In this document: piece after piece, positions 33,030 through 41,922 of the stretch
How the letters are laid out: each line of letters opens with the position of its first letter
Numbering within the stretch: the stretch's first letter is position 1
Source of the DNA: Chrysophaeum taylorii
Taxonomy: Eukaryota; Sar; Pelagophyceae; Pelagomonadales; Pelagomonadaceae
Direction: 5' to 3'
Length of the DNA stretch: 64,000 nt
NCBI GenBank assembly: GCA_029834535.1
Contig: JAQMWT010000544.1
Span: 1-64,000, forward strand
The notes under the pieces: model-generated
The model's database searches: none
The model's input: the letters and a program-made list of their open reading frames with translations, nothing else
What the model was told of the DNA's origin: nothing
Position numbers and translations under genes: made by a program

Positions 33030-36000
33030 TTACGAAGAAGGTGCTTGTTGTTGTTGTTGTTGTTGTTGTTCTAGAGGAGGAGGAGGCCGGAGGCGCTGCC
33101 AGGGAAGGGCTTCGAGGTAGGCGTCGCGGGCGCTCATGGCGAAGTTGGGGTACCGATGCTCGGCGGGGACCTTGAGGTGCTTTTTGAGGTAGAGCGCCAC
33201 AAACTTGCGAGCCGCGCCGTTCCGCGGGGAGCTGTGGGTGCCGTCGATGATCGCGAGCTTGCGGGGACCGGCGTACTTGTTGGCGAGGTCCTCGACGTGG
33301 TTCGTCGCGATTATCTTGTCGTTGCGCGCTTGCAAAAACAAGGCGGGGGCGCTGCAGTGGTGGGCTCGTTGGATGGGATTCAGGTCGGTCAAGGGGGAGA
33401 CCTGGGCGATGTGCTGGACCGAAAGGTCGATCGCATCGAGGACCAAACCAAGGGCCGTCCGAGCGACGGAGGTCCGAGCGAGGTAGTACGCGAGAGGCGC
33501 TCCGAGCATCGGATTGCTTCGAACCAGGTGATCTGCGAGGACTGCGAAGTCCGAGTACGGCGAGTCGAGGACGCAGCAGTCGAGTTTTGGCCAGTAGGGC
33601 TTGCCGCGCGCGAAGGACTGGTAGTAGATTGCCGCCGCGGCCCCCATGCTGTGTCCCCAGACGGCAATCGGGCCGACGTCGTCTCGTTCGCGCAAATACG
33701 CGACAACAACTAAGAGGTCGTAGGCTTCTCGCCACCCCAAGGTCACGTGCCTGCCGTCCGACACCCCAGAACCGGCGCAGTCGAACGCGAACAGCGAGTA
33801 CCCGAGCGACAGCACGACGCTCAGGTACGTGCAGGCCTGAACTCTCGAGGCCGAGTTCGCGTGCATGAAAATTACCGCGGGCGTTTTTGGTGGCGGCTGC
33901 TTTTTGTTGCGTGGCGACTTGTATTGGAGGAGCGACTCGAGGTGGTTGGCGCAGCCCACGGGTTTCCAGTGACTGCAGTGGAGTCTATGTCCGTCCTTGT
34001 TCCGGAGGACGAGGTCGTGCCGGAAGAACCGACACCCCGCGAAGTCGAAGCTCGAGGGGCCGAGGATGCGCGTATCGTAGGTGAACCGCGGCGGCCGCAC
34101 AACGGCCGACACGAGGGCCTTGTACACGGTGGGCCTCCCGCCCAGCACTTTTTCTGTCGAGGTAGAGAACGCCGAGTCGTACTTGCACTTTGGCTTGGCG
34201 TCTATTAAGTCAAAGTAGAAGTAATCGTCCAACAAGGTCACCAGTTCCGAACTAAGCTGATTCGTGGCCTGCGCGGCGACGAGGTGGATCTCGTACACCA
34301 TGCTCGTTTTTCGCTCCTCCTCCTCCTCCTCCTCTCCGCAATCGAGCGCGTCGTCGTCTTCCTCCTCCAACGCGGCGTGGATGCGCTCGCCGACGGACGC
34401 CGACGACTTAGCGGTAGTAGTAGTAGTAGTAGGGGATGTTGTTGGCTCGAAGAAGAAGAAGAGCGATCGGAAGGCGTCGAACAAGACCCGCTTCGGCGGC
34501 GATGCGTTTATCGCGTCCTCGTCGTCGTCGTCGTCCACGTCGGCGGCCTGGTGGTGCTCCTTTGGTGTCGAGCTCAATACCCGAAGCCGTCGCCGGAGCA
34601 TCGCCCGAGCTCGTCGCACCGTTCGATCGCTCGGATCCTGCTGCTGCTGCTGCGGAAGCCGGTCTTCCTTTTCGCTCTCGAAGCGAACCAGATTCGCGGT
34701 AGGGTCGCAGACCCATCGCCGAACGTGCGCGAGCGCGACCGTCTCGAGGACCTCGAGCCGGTCGTTGTAAACGACGACGCCCGTCACCGATATCGCCGCG
34801 AATTGTCGCGTCGTCGCCGGCGGCTCCGCGGCCTCGTCGTCCGACGAACGCCGCCGCCGCGCCCAGCACGCGAACACCGTTGCACCGTAGAGTGGCGAAA
34901 GCGCCGCGAGCCGCAGGTAGCACGCCGCCCCGAGCAACGCGAAGGCTGCGCCCGGGCCCGAGCGCCGCGCGCGAGGACTCTCGGGCGTCTTTTTTACGGT
35001 AATCGTGTGGAGCGCGGCGAGCCGCTCGTTCTCGAACACCTCGATCGTGATGCCCTCCTCGGACGCCGGTGGTGGTACCGACGACGACGATGATGATGAT
35101 GATGATGAAAGACGCTTGTTCGCCTTGACCTGCACCTTCAACAAAAAGTCGAGCTCGTTCAGGAGCCGGGCCTTCCAAAACGTTTCGCCCCGCTCCTCGA
35201 CGACGATACCCGCCGGGGGAACGAACGCCAATACCCCGTAGTCTCGCGCGAGCCGGACGGCCGCCGTTATGATCCCGAGATGCTGAGTTGCCTCCTCTTC
35301 GATGAGATCGCCAGCGCGCGACCACAGCCGCAGAGCGCCAAATCGAACGGCGCACGCCTCTTCCGTCGACAACAAGTCTGGGTCCTCGTCGCAGTCCAGC
35401 AACGACGACGACGCCGACGACGACGTCGTCTTTGGGGAAGAAAAGCTGTTCCCCCGCGTCAAACTCGACGGCGACGAAAGCAACGCCGACCGCTCGCACA
35501 GAAATTCCGAGTACGGGTCCTCCTCTCCTTCTTTTCGGCAACGACGACGACGACGGCGCTTTTCGAGCGAAGGAAGAGGCAGAGCGCCCGTCATGACGCC
35601 GGCGACGGCCTGCGCGTACAGCAGGTGCGCCACGGCCGCCTCGGCAGTCGTCGCTTTCTGGTGGAATCCGCGGCGGGCGGTCCGCAGGAGCGGCGGCGTG
35701 AACAACCGCACGGCCAGCACGATCTTGCGCTGCTGCTGCTTGGCGACAAAGTCCAAAGCGCTCGCGGGCGTCGCCGGATCGATGCGCTGCTCGGGCAGGT
35801 CGTCGGCGAGTGCGTACAGGGACAGCGAGGACGCGTGCTCCGACGACACGCCCAACCTCAGCACGACAGCTTGCTGCACGTGCTCAGCTCGGTCGTCGGT
35901 CCTCGCGCCGACTCGCACCCGCGTCCCGTCGACGAGATATACGGGTACCAGCACCGACGGCGCCTCCTCGTTCGAATCCGTTGTCCGCATCGTCGGTGTG

Positions 36001-36581
36001 ACGTTGCAGGTCGCCGCCACCGGCGGAGCGAGGAAGCTCTTCAACGGGATGCCGTCGTCGAATATCCGGACGTTCCGCCTCGTCTTGTCGGTCCCGCGCC
36101 TCGGCGGAGAACGAGCGACCGCCGCGAACGCGAAGAATCCGCGACGGACCGGCGGGGCTGCGGGAGGAAGCATCGCCAGTTCACTTTCGCGATGGTCGCT
36201 GTCCGCACTATACGCCGCCCAAACGTCGTCCTCTTCTCCGACGACGCCGTCGCCGCTGTCGTCGTCGTCGTCTTCGTCGTCTAGAGTGCTGAACGTCGAC
36301 CGCGCAATCGGGGATAACGGCCGAGATTCGCTGTTGCGGCAGAGAGGCAACAGCTCCGGTTCCGTCTCCTCGGCGTCGGCCTCGTACTCGGCGACAAAGT
36401 CGTCGTCGTCGTCGTCGTCGTCGTCGACACCCCCGCTCGTCTGGCACCGCGCTCTGATCAGCGTCGACTTGAACCGAGCCAACAGCCGGCTACCCGAGGA
36501 CGACGCCGCCAGTTCGGCGGGGGGCATTCGTTGCTGTGGCCTTCTCGGCGTACTAATATGTGGCAGAAAACGAACGCGCAC
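33030..36581 (-). CDS. FERM-like region fused to alpha/beta hydrolase
   Basis: 1183 residues (a start at 36527 would remove 18). N-terminal 1-190 is acidic and low complexity. A ubiquitin-like F1 lobe follows, about 204-285 (SVLVPVYLVDGTRVRVG), then a helical F2-like lobe about 300-480 (AAVAHLLYAQAVAGVMTG ... LLNELDFLLKVQVK) and a PH-like F3 lobe about 590-650 (FAAISVTGVVVYNDRLEVLE). The order matches a FERM domain. The C-terminal third (about 830-1160) is a serine hydrolase: AVIFMHANSASR oxyanion region, nucleophile elbow GHSMGA near 976, Asp in ARNDKI and His in GTHSSPR. It is most like the monoglyceride-lipase/BAAT-like hydrolases that act on lipids or acyl groups. FERM would bring the enzyme to phosphoinositide membranes. 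The hydrolase is sure, FERM likely. Confidence 0.8.
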   Translation of the reverse strand: MRVRFLPHISTPRRPQQRMPPAELAASSSGSRLLARFKSTLIRARCQTSGGVDDDDDDDDDFVAEYEADAEETEPELLPLCRNSESRPLSPIARSTFSTLDDEDDDDDSGDGVVGEEDDVWAAYSADSDHRESELAMLPPAAPPVRRGFFAFAAVARSPPRRGTDKTRRNVRIFDDGIPLKSFLAPPVAATCNVTPTMRTTDSNEEAPSVLVPVYLVDGTRVRVGARTDDRAEHVQQAVVLRLGVSSEHASSLSLYALADDLPEQRIDPATPASALDFVAKQQQRKIVLAVRLFTPPLLRTARRGFHQKATTAEAAVAHLLYAQAVAGVMTGALPLPSLEKRRRRRRCRKEGEEDPYSEFLCERSALLSSPSSLTRGNSFSSPKTTSSSASSSLLDCDEDPDLLSTEEACAVRFGALRLWSRAGDLIEEEATQHLGIITAAVRLARDYGVLAFVPPAGIVVEERGETFWKARLLNELDFLLKVQVKANKRLSSSSSSSSSSVPPPASEEGITIEVFENERLAALHTITVKKTPESPRARRSGPGAAFALLGAACYLRLAALSPLYGATVFACWARRRRSSDDEAAEPPATTRQFAAISVTGVVVYNDRLEVLETVALAHVRRWVCDPTANLVRFESEKEDRLPQQQQQDPSDRTVRRARAMLRRRLRVLSSTPKEHHQAADVDDDDDEDAINASPPKRVLFDAFRSLFFFFEPTTSPTTTTTTAKSSASVGERIHAALEEEDDDALDCGEEEEEEERKTSMVYEIHLVAAQATNQLSSELVTLLDDYFYFDLIDAKPKCKYDSAFSTSTEKVLGGRPTVYKALVSAVVRPPRFTYDTRILGPSSFDFAGCRFFRHDLVLRNKDGHRLHCSHWKPVGCANHLESLLQYKSPRNKKQPPPKTPAVIFMHANSASRVQACTYLSVVLSLGYSLFAFDCAGSGVSDGRHVTLGWREAYDLLVVVAYLRERDDVGPIAVWGHSMGAAAAIYYQSFARGKPYWPKLDCCVLDSPYSDFAVLADHLVRSNPMLGAPLAYYLARTSVARTALGLVLDAIDLSVQHIAQVSPLTDLNPIQRAHHCSAPALFLQARNDKIIATNHVEDLANKYAGPRKLAIIDGTHSSPRNGAARKFVALYLKKHLKVPAEHRYPNFAMSARDAYLEALPWQRLRPPPPLEQQQQQQQQAPSS

Positions 36582-36771
36582 GGCGTCCTCAGGGATTCAT
36601 CGCCACCCCCATATGCTGCTCATAGGATGATGATGATGATAGCTTTTGGTAAAACTGTCTTAAGTACATTTTTGGATTTTTTGAATATACAAGGATTTTT
36701 CTAACAAAAACTCTCTTAAGTACATCTGGATTTTTAGATATATCTCTTGTGACGTCGGTCGTCGTTTTAAT

Positions 36772-39700
36772 ATGGAAGAAGAAGAAGCCGCCGAACATCA
36801 GCCGCAAGACGACGACGACCACGCGGGGACGCCTTCTTCTTCTTCTTCTTCTTCTTCGAGGAAATTGCGGTCGAGCCGGGCGGCGTTTGAGCGCGACATG
36901 GTCCAGCTCGTGATGGGCGAGTGCGAGGACAACCTGGCCCAGCTCGCGACGGCCCTCGACGTCCAGGGTGCCGTGCGCCAGCGCGCCCTAAGGCGCGTGC
37001 GCGAGCTCTTCGACAGGTCTTCTCGCCAACTGGGCGAAGCGATGCAGCTCGCGCTGCGCGCACAGGCCCGGTCTCACGAGAGCGAGCTAACGCGGTTGCG
37101 GATCGAGCTGCGCGCCGAGTTCGCGAGCGAGCTGGCGGCAACGCGAGCGCGAATGCAGGAGCAGATCGACGCGCAGCGCGAGCACGTCGAACGTAGTCTG
37201 CGCGGCATCGATGAGGGCATGAAGGATCGCGCGGATAAAGGGCTCGAGAAGCAGGAGACGGAGGCTCTCGATCGGGCGCGCTCCGCGCTCGAGCGCTCGA
37301 AGCTCGAGACCGAAGAAGCTACCTCGTTGGCGCGCGACGCGCTCGAGCGCTCGAGGCTCGAGACAGAAGAAGCTACCTCGCGGGCGCGCGATGCGCTCGA
37401 GCGCTCGAGGCTCGAGACAGAAGAAGCTACCTCGTTGGCGCGCGACGCGCTCGAGCGCTCGAGGCTCGAGACAGAAGAAGCTACCTCGCGGGCGCGCGAC
37501 GCGCTCGAGCGCTCGAGGCTCGAGACAGAAGAAGCTACCTCGCGGGCGCGCGACGAGGCGAGGAAAGCGATCGAGGCGGCTATTCTCGAGGCGCGGCAGA
37601 TGGCGACGTCGAGTCATGCCAATCAGCAGATTCCGGCGGCAGCAAGCGAAGCCCAAGCCGAAACCGGAGCCCAAGCCCAAGCCGAAACCGAAGCCAAGCA
37701 ACGCGTCTACGACGACGCCGAGGAAAGCGAGCATGCCGAAGAAGAAGGTGATGACGAGATACGCGAGGAGCGCGTGCTGGCGCGCGACGAAACGTCGGAG
37801 GAGGCAGCCGCCGCCGCACCGTCGCCGACCCAAGTGGAGGCCGCGGCGGACGACTCTGAACGTCTGTACTCGTCGCTCGACGGCGAACAACACGAGGCCG
37901 TCGTGCTCGTCGGCGGGCACTCGGCCCCCGAGGTACGGAGATACCTGGGGCGCGCGGTTTCTGTCGAGGAGGAGTCGGACGGCCACTGGGAAAGGCCGTA
38001 TGTCCTCGCGTACTACGCGGACTCCGCCGCGGCGCGCGAGGACGCCGCGGCGATATCTTCGTCACAAAAGACGGTCGTCCGCGTCTACGGGTCGGACGTC
38101 CTCGCGTCGACGGCCGTTCTCGTGACGGCACCGCGGCTGCCGCGGTCGCACGACCTCCGCGAAGCGCTGGACGGCTACGAGGTGATGAGTAGTCGGACAG
38201 TCGACTGGGGTTTTGCACTGGTGCGGTTCTCTACGGCTCGACAGGCCCTCGCGGCGATCTCGGACTTTGACGGCAGGCCTGTCGCGGCGCTCTTCGGCGA
38301 CGGCGACGATGTTCTCGAGCTCCGAAGGTTGACGTTGGAGGACGCGGCGGCGCTGACGCGGGGTATCCGGCGGCTCCGGGCGGCGGCCTACGAGAACGAG
38401 ACGTCGGTGCTGCTGGTGTCGGGGCTGCGAATCGCCGGCGCGGTCTCCGACGACGAAAAAAGAGCCGAGCGAGAAGCGAGCGCGCTCCTCGCGTCGATCG
38501 CGACCGCCGCCTCGTCGGTGGGTGCGCCCCCGCACGAGAGCGTCGCCTGGTGCGGCCCGCCCGTGGCGGGCCTCGCGGTGTTGACCTACGAGTCCGCCGA
38601 ATCGGCGTCGCTCGCCGCGGGCTTGCTGGAGAAGGCTACCGTGGTCGCCGGAGACAACGTCCCCATCCCCGCGAGGGTGGAAAGGCTCTGCGACGACCCA
38701 ATCGACAATAGTGTAGAGGAGAAGGCCACGAGCGGGGACTCGACGGTGGCGCGGCACGTCGTACAAAATCATCTCAACACCGTTGTCGAGCCGCCACCAC
38801 CGCCGCCGGAGGAAAGCCTCGTCGCGCGGCTCGTGGCTCTCGGAGTGCTGTCGGAGGACGGATCTCCGCCGCCGAGCGCGCTGGATGCCGTCGTCGAGGC
38901 CGGCTTGGCGGTGCGAGACGCGAGCGGGTACCGGCTCGACGCGAGCAGGTGCCGGCTCGACGCGGAGGGTATTCGGCGCGTCGCGGAAACCGTGGTCGAG
39001 GCGCGGAAACGCGAGGTCGACGCTCGTCTCGGCGAAATCGAGGCTAAAGCGACGGTGTTATCCCTGGACGTCCGCGATCTCGCAGAGAAGTCGGTACCGT
39101 CGCTCGTCGACGAGCAAAAGAAGCGCGAGCGCGAGATTTGGGCGTCGGTCGCGCCGCAGCTCTCGAGGATCGCGGTGCTCGAGGAGCGGCTCGGAAGAGT
39201 CGCGTCGAGCGTCGACTCGAGACCTACCGAGACTCGGATGTTGGCGATGATGCGGCACCTCGAGGCGACGATTCGAGGCAGGTACGGTGACCCCGGGCAG
39301 CTGCCGATTCTGGTCGAGCAGTTGAGGTCGGAGGTGTCGCGCAAGACGACGCGCCAGGACGTGAGCAGGCTGATCGAGGCGTCTATGCTCGAAATTAGGA
39401 GCAACGATGATCGTCGCGCGGCGGCAGCACCACCACCGGCGTGGGCCAAGGGTCTCCGACCGAGGGGCGACACCGTCGTCAAGTCGACCGTAAATGTTCC
39501 AAAACACCTCGCCCCCATCGACGAGCGCCGCGCGGCCGACGCGGCCATGCTCGCAGCACGCAGCGCCGCGAGCATGGTTGCAGAAAAAGGCGACGACACC
39601 AAAAAAGACATCATCATCACGCGAGACACTGCCGCGCAGTGGGCGGCCGCTGCCGCCACGGCCGTCGTGCTCGGGTTGTCCCTCGACACGCTCGCGACCG

Positions 39701-39993
39701 ACGTGCCGGTCAGCGTGCCGGAACCGGCCGAAATTCCGATCCCCGCTGGCGCCGCCGCGGGCCCCGTCGCGAAACAGCTGTTCCACGCGCCGCCCCACCA
39801 CCTCGTCCTGGCCTCGTACCCCCGCGGCCGCCCGAACGCGCTCCGGGCCCTCCACCAGCGCCGGAACACCCGCGCCCCTCTCAGGGGTATTCATACTCAC
39901 CACCGCGACGACGACAACACCACCACCACCGCCGCAACCCAGGAGAGCAGCGTCCATCTCACCGCCGACGCTGCTTCTCTTCCTTCCTTTTAG
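36772..39993 (+). CDS. Large coiled-coil protein with RRM-like folds and C-terminal membrane segment
   Basis: 1073 residues. N-terminal coiled coil about 30-290 includes five exact-type 18-residue repeats (ALERSRLETEEATSRARD) at about 171-260. The middle has at least one RRM/UHM-like fold, about 543-640 (TSVLLVSGLRIAG ... GLAVLTYESAESASLAAGLLE ... VPIPARVE), preceded by a second possible one at about 370-520. A second helical region about 730-890 and a hydrophobic segment (QWAAAAATAVVLGLSLDTLA, about 955) follow. No family recognised. RRM-like folds plus a membrane segment could tether an RNA or a protein partner to a membrane, but this is inference. Its stop overlaps the stop of the convergent gene by three bases. 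Confidence 0.75.
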   Translation: MEEEEAAEHQPQDDDDHAGTPSSSSSSSSRKLRSSRAAFERDMVQLVMGECEDNLAQLATALDVQGAVRQRALRRVRELFDRSSRQLGEAMQLALRAQARSHESELTRLRIELRAEFASELAATRARMQEQIDAQREHVERSLRGIDEGMKDRADKGLEKQETEALDRARSALERSKLETEEATSLARDALERSRLETEEATSRARDALERSRLETEEATSLARDALERSRLETEEATSRARDALERSRLETEEATSRARDEARKAIEAAILEARQMATSSHANQQIPAAASEAQAETGAQAQAETEAKQRVYDDAEESEHAEEEGDDEIREERVLARDETSEEAAAAAPSPTQVEAAADDSERLYSSLDGEQHEAVVLVGGHSAPEVRRYLGRAVSVEEESDGHWERPYVLAYYADSAAAREDAAAISSSQKTVVRVYGSDVLASTAVLVTAPRLPRSHDLREALDGYEVMSSRTVDWGFALVRFSTARQALAAISDFDGRPVAALFGDGDDVLELRRLTLEDAAALTRGIRRLRAAAYENETSVLLVSGLRIAGAVSDDEKRAEREASALLASIATAASSVGAPPHESVAWCGPPVAGLAVLTYESAESASLAAGLLEKATVVAGDNVPIPARVERLCDDPIDNSVEEKATSGDSTVARHVVQNHLNTVVEPPPPPPEESLVARLVALGVLSEDGSPPPSALDAVVEAGLAVRDASGYRLDASRCRLDAEGIRRVAETVVEARKREVDARLGEIEAKATVLSLDVRDLAEKSVPSLVDEQKKREREIWASVAPQLSRIAVLEERLGRVASSVDSRPTETRMLAMMRHLEATIRGRYGDPGQLPILVEQLRSEVSRKTTRQDVSRLIEASMLEIRSNDDRRAAAAPPPAWAKGLRPRGDTVVKSTVNVPKHLAPIDERRAADAAMLAARSAASMVAEKGDDTKKDIIITRDTAAQWAAAAATAVVLGLSLDTLATDVPVSVPEPAEIPIPAGAAAGPVAKQLFHAPPHHLVLASYPRGRPNALRALHQRRNTRAPLRGIHTHHRDDDNTTTTAATQESSVHLTADAASLPSF
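37276..37560 (+). repeat. 54-bp coding minisatellite, five units
   Basis: Five near-identical 54-bp units inside the coiled-coil gene encode the LERSRLETEEATS(R/L)ARDA repeat. The DNA repeats the 14-bp perfect palindrome CTCGAGCGCTCGAG once per unit. Low divergence between units implies recent expansion or homogenisation. Confidence 0.9.
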
Positions 39994-41018
39994 AGTTCGT
40001 CGGTTTTTTTGGGGGGATCGTCGAGGGCGGCGAGGTCTTCGGCCGTCTCCGCGTCGATCGTGTCCTTCTTTTTTTTAAGGTCGGCGTCGATTGCGGCGAT
40101 GCGGTGCTTCGTCTCGTCGTTGACCGCTCTTTTCGCGTCCCGGGCCTCGTCCTCGACGGCAGTCTTCCGGGACATCATCACCTTCCGGATCTCCGACCGC
40201 TTCTTCGCCAGGGCCTTCTGCCCGGCCACCTCCTCGTCCGACGGCGCCTCCACGCCGCCGCTCGTCGCGTTCACCTCCTCGCCTTCTGTCTCGGGGGTCG
40301 CCGCGTCGACGGTTGTTTCCGTTAGGTTCTTCTTGTTCCTCTTGGCGGCCTTGGCCCGGTCCTTCTCCTGCTTTTCGACCTCCTCCCTTTCGTTCTCAAA
40401 GCCGTCCTGCTTGTCCCACCAGACGTGCTGGTTGGAGGGCTTCGACTTGGTCGCCAGCAGCCGCGGCCACCACTCGGCAAACTCGGCAGCTTTTCGAAGG
40501 GTTAGCGTCGCTCGTCCAACGCTCGCGCTCGACCAGCTGCAGTTCAGCGGGTCGATGTCGCGCAGCAGCCCGAGTTCGAGAACGAATTTCTTCGAGGCCT
40601 TGGCCGCGCGCACGGTGACGCTGCGATTCTGAAAATCGACGACCTCGAAGTCTCCTCCGTTAACGAGCGTCGCCGGCGCGTCCAGCTTGTGCGCGAACTT
40701 CACCGACACGAACACCTCGCGCCCGCTCTGGGCCCACTGGTACGCGGGCACCACCGCGCTCTTGGGGGCGGGCTTGAGGGCCTCCTTGATCTCCTTCATC
40801 GCTTTCTCGACAGCCCGAAACTCCAGCGCAACGGCGTTCTCGGCCCGGCCCGACGACAGCTTGGCGGTCTCGACGGCGCACGCGTAGTCCCCGCGCCGAA
40901 ACGCGGCCATCACACCCGCGGCGTCGGCCCTCTCCTCGCACGCGAGCGCTAAGTTGCTTCTCACCACCACCTGGCAACAAAAGACGCATCTCAAGACCAC
41001 CACGTAAATCGACGACAT
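39990..41018 (-). CDS. CS-domain (p23/HSP20-fold) protein with signal peptide
   Basis: 342 residues. A hydrophobic N-terminus (MSSIYVVVLRCVFCCQVVV) looks like a signal peptide or anchor. A CS domain lies at about 92-195: YQWAQSGREVFVSVKF, a VDFQNRSVTVRAA strand pair, FVLELGLLRDIDP, and a terminal WWPRLL like that of HACD3/p23-like CS domains. The C-terminal third is a charged Lys/Glu coil with KKK and AEDLAALDDPP. CS domains act as Hsp90 cochaperones or protein-interaction modules; with a signal peptide this one may work in the secretory pathway. Divergent promoter with the mS34-like gene (about 60 bp); the stop overlaps the preceding gene's stop. Confidence 0.7.
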   Translation of the reverse strand: MSSIYVVVLRCVFCCQVVVRSNLALACEERADAAGVMAAFRRGDYACAVETAKLSSGRAENAVALEFRAVEKAMKEIKEALKPAPKSAVVPAYQWAQSGREVFVSVKFAHKLDAPATLVNGGDFEVVDFQNRSVTVRAAKASKKFVLELGLLRDIDPLNCSWSSASVGRATLTLRKAAEFAEWWPRLLATKSKPSNQHVWWDKQDGFENEREEVEKQEKDRAKAAKRNKKNLTETTVDAATPETEGEEVNATSGGVEAPSDEEVAGQKALAKKRSEIRKVMMSRKTAVEDEARDAKRAVNDETKHRIAAIDADLKKKKDTIDAETAEDLAALDDPPKKTDEL

Positions 41019-41078
41019 CGTGATACTACTACTACTAATAATAATAACCCTGTTTGTTTGTTTTGTTGTTTATCGTGG

Positions 41079-41447
41079 ATGATGCGCGTCAATAATGGCG
41101 CCAAGCTGCTGGACTTGCTATTTCCTTTGGGAAACTACGGCGTCGGCGCGCGCGTCACGCGGTCGACCTGGAACACGCCCGACTGCTACTGGATCGTGAC
41201 GAAGGTCAAGTACAACAAGCGAGGCTGGGAGGCGCGGACACAGAAGAAGGATGATGGTTCCCCCCCGAGGCACCACCTCGGCAAGGCCTGGGGCTCGCTC
41301 TACTGGCGCAACGAGCTCAAGGGAAAGCCCGACCGCCGCATCCCGGGCCACGCCAAAGGCCGCTGGGAGCTCGTGGACCCACCGAAATCCCAGGACCGAC
41401 CCCACCTCACCAAGAGGCTCCACAAAAAGTACTACCTTATGGTGTAA
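41079..41447 (+). CDS. MRPS34: Mitochondrial small-subunit ribosomal protein mS34-like
   Basis: 122 residues from the ATG at 41079 (an ATG at 41058 adds seven). Signature: LLDLLFPLGNYGVGARVTRSTW, YWIVTKVKY, then HLGKAWGSLYWRNE, RRIPGHAKGRW and a C-terminal basic tail. NYGVG-VTR-W, HGKAWG-like and RRI-K-W blocks are the conserved parts of MRPS34/mS34, a mitoribosome subunit. The match is by memory of motifs, but the order and length fit. It shares a short divergent promoter with the CS-domain gene. Confidence 0.65.
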   Translation: MMRVNNGAKLLDLLFPLGNYGVGARVTRSTWNTPDCYWIVTKVKYNKRGWEARTQKKDDGSPPRHHLGKAWGSLYWRNELKGKPDRRIPGHAKGRWELVDPPKSQDRPHLTKRLHKKYYLMV

Positions 41448-41499
41448 TTTTAATAATTACGAGGTCCCTCCTTCCTTCCTTCCTTCCTTCCTTCCTTCT

Positions 41500-41851
41500 T
41501 TACTCGATCTCGCCCATGAGGCGGAAGGATGTCCTCTGGTAGATGAAGAGGATGGCGCCGAAGTTGCCCAAAATCGCGCAGGTCTGGGCCGTTGGGAGGC
41601 GCATCACGGAAGGCTGCTTGCCGACATAGCCGTAGAGATACGAGGCGGCGGTCGCCCCGAGGACCAAGGCGTAGTCGCTCATGCGCCAGTTGGCGATCTG
41701 CGGGGGGAGGTAGGCCAGGTCACAACAACAAACCCTACCACGACGTACGTACCACGGTCTCGAGCTCGGGGGCAGGGTCTGCGGATGGGAATCGGCGGTC
41801 CTGAAAGGTACCTAACGCCAGGACCCACCTTTCACCTCGAATCGCGGCATT
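41500..41851 (-). CDS. Complex I 21-kDa-type (NUXM-like) subunit, probable three exons
   Basis: The 60-residue 3' frame (MSDYALVLGATAASYLYGY ... YQRTSFRLMGEIE) is preceded by a good acceptor (CCCCCCGCAG). A model with exons 41851-41837, 41800-41753 and 41697-41500 gives an 86-residue protein starting MPRFEDRRFPSADPAPELE, then IANWRMSDYAL. A FPxxDPxPxxxxVxxxxRxSDY start and a C-terminal GxxxxYQRxSxRxxG block are typical of the N-terminal domain of the NADH:ubiquinone oxidoreductase 21-kDa subunit (NUXM). Introns would be 36 and 55 bp; the 36-bp one is unusually short and tentative. One or two membrane segments, inner mitochondrial membrane. Confidence 0.55.
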
Positions 41852-41922
41852 TCCTCCTGACTTGGACGACGACGATGTCGCCTCAAGAAAAAACAAAACC
41901 TTTTTAATCCTAAACCCTTGTT

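Noticed and set aside
34284-36630. Long open frames antisense to the FERM-hydrolase gene (up to 442 codons)
   Set aside because: They mirror the GC-rich codon pattern of the real gene, show no domain, and consist largely of low-complexity Ser, Arg and Asp runs.
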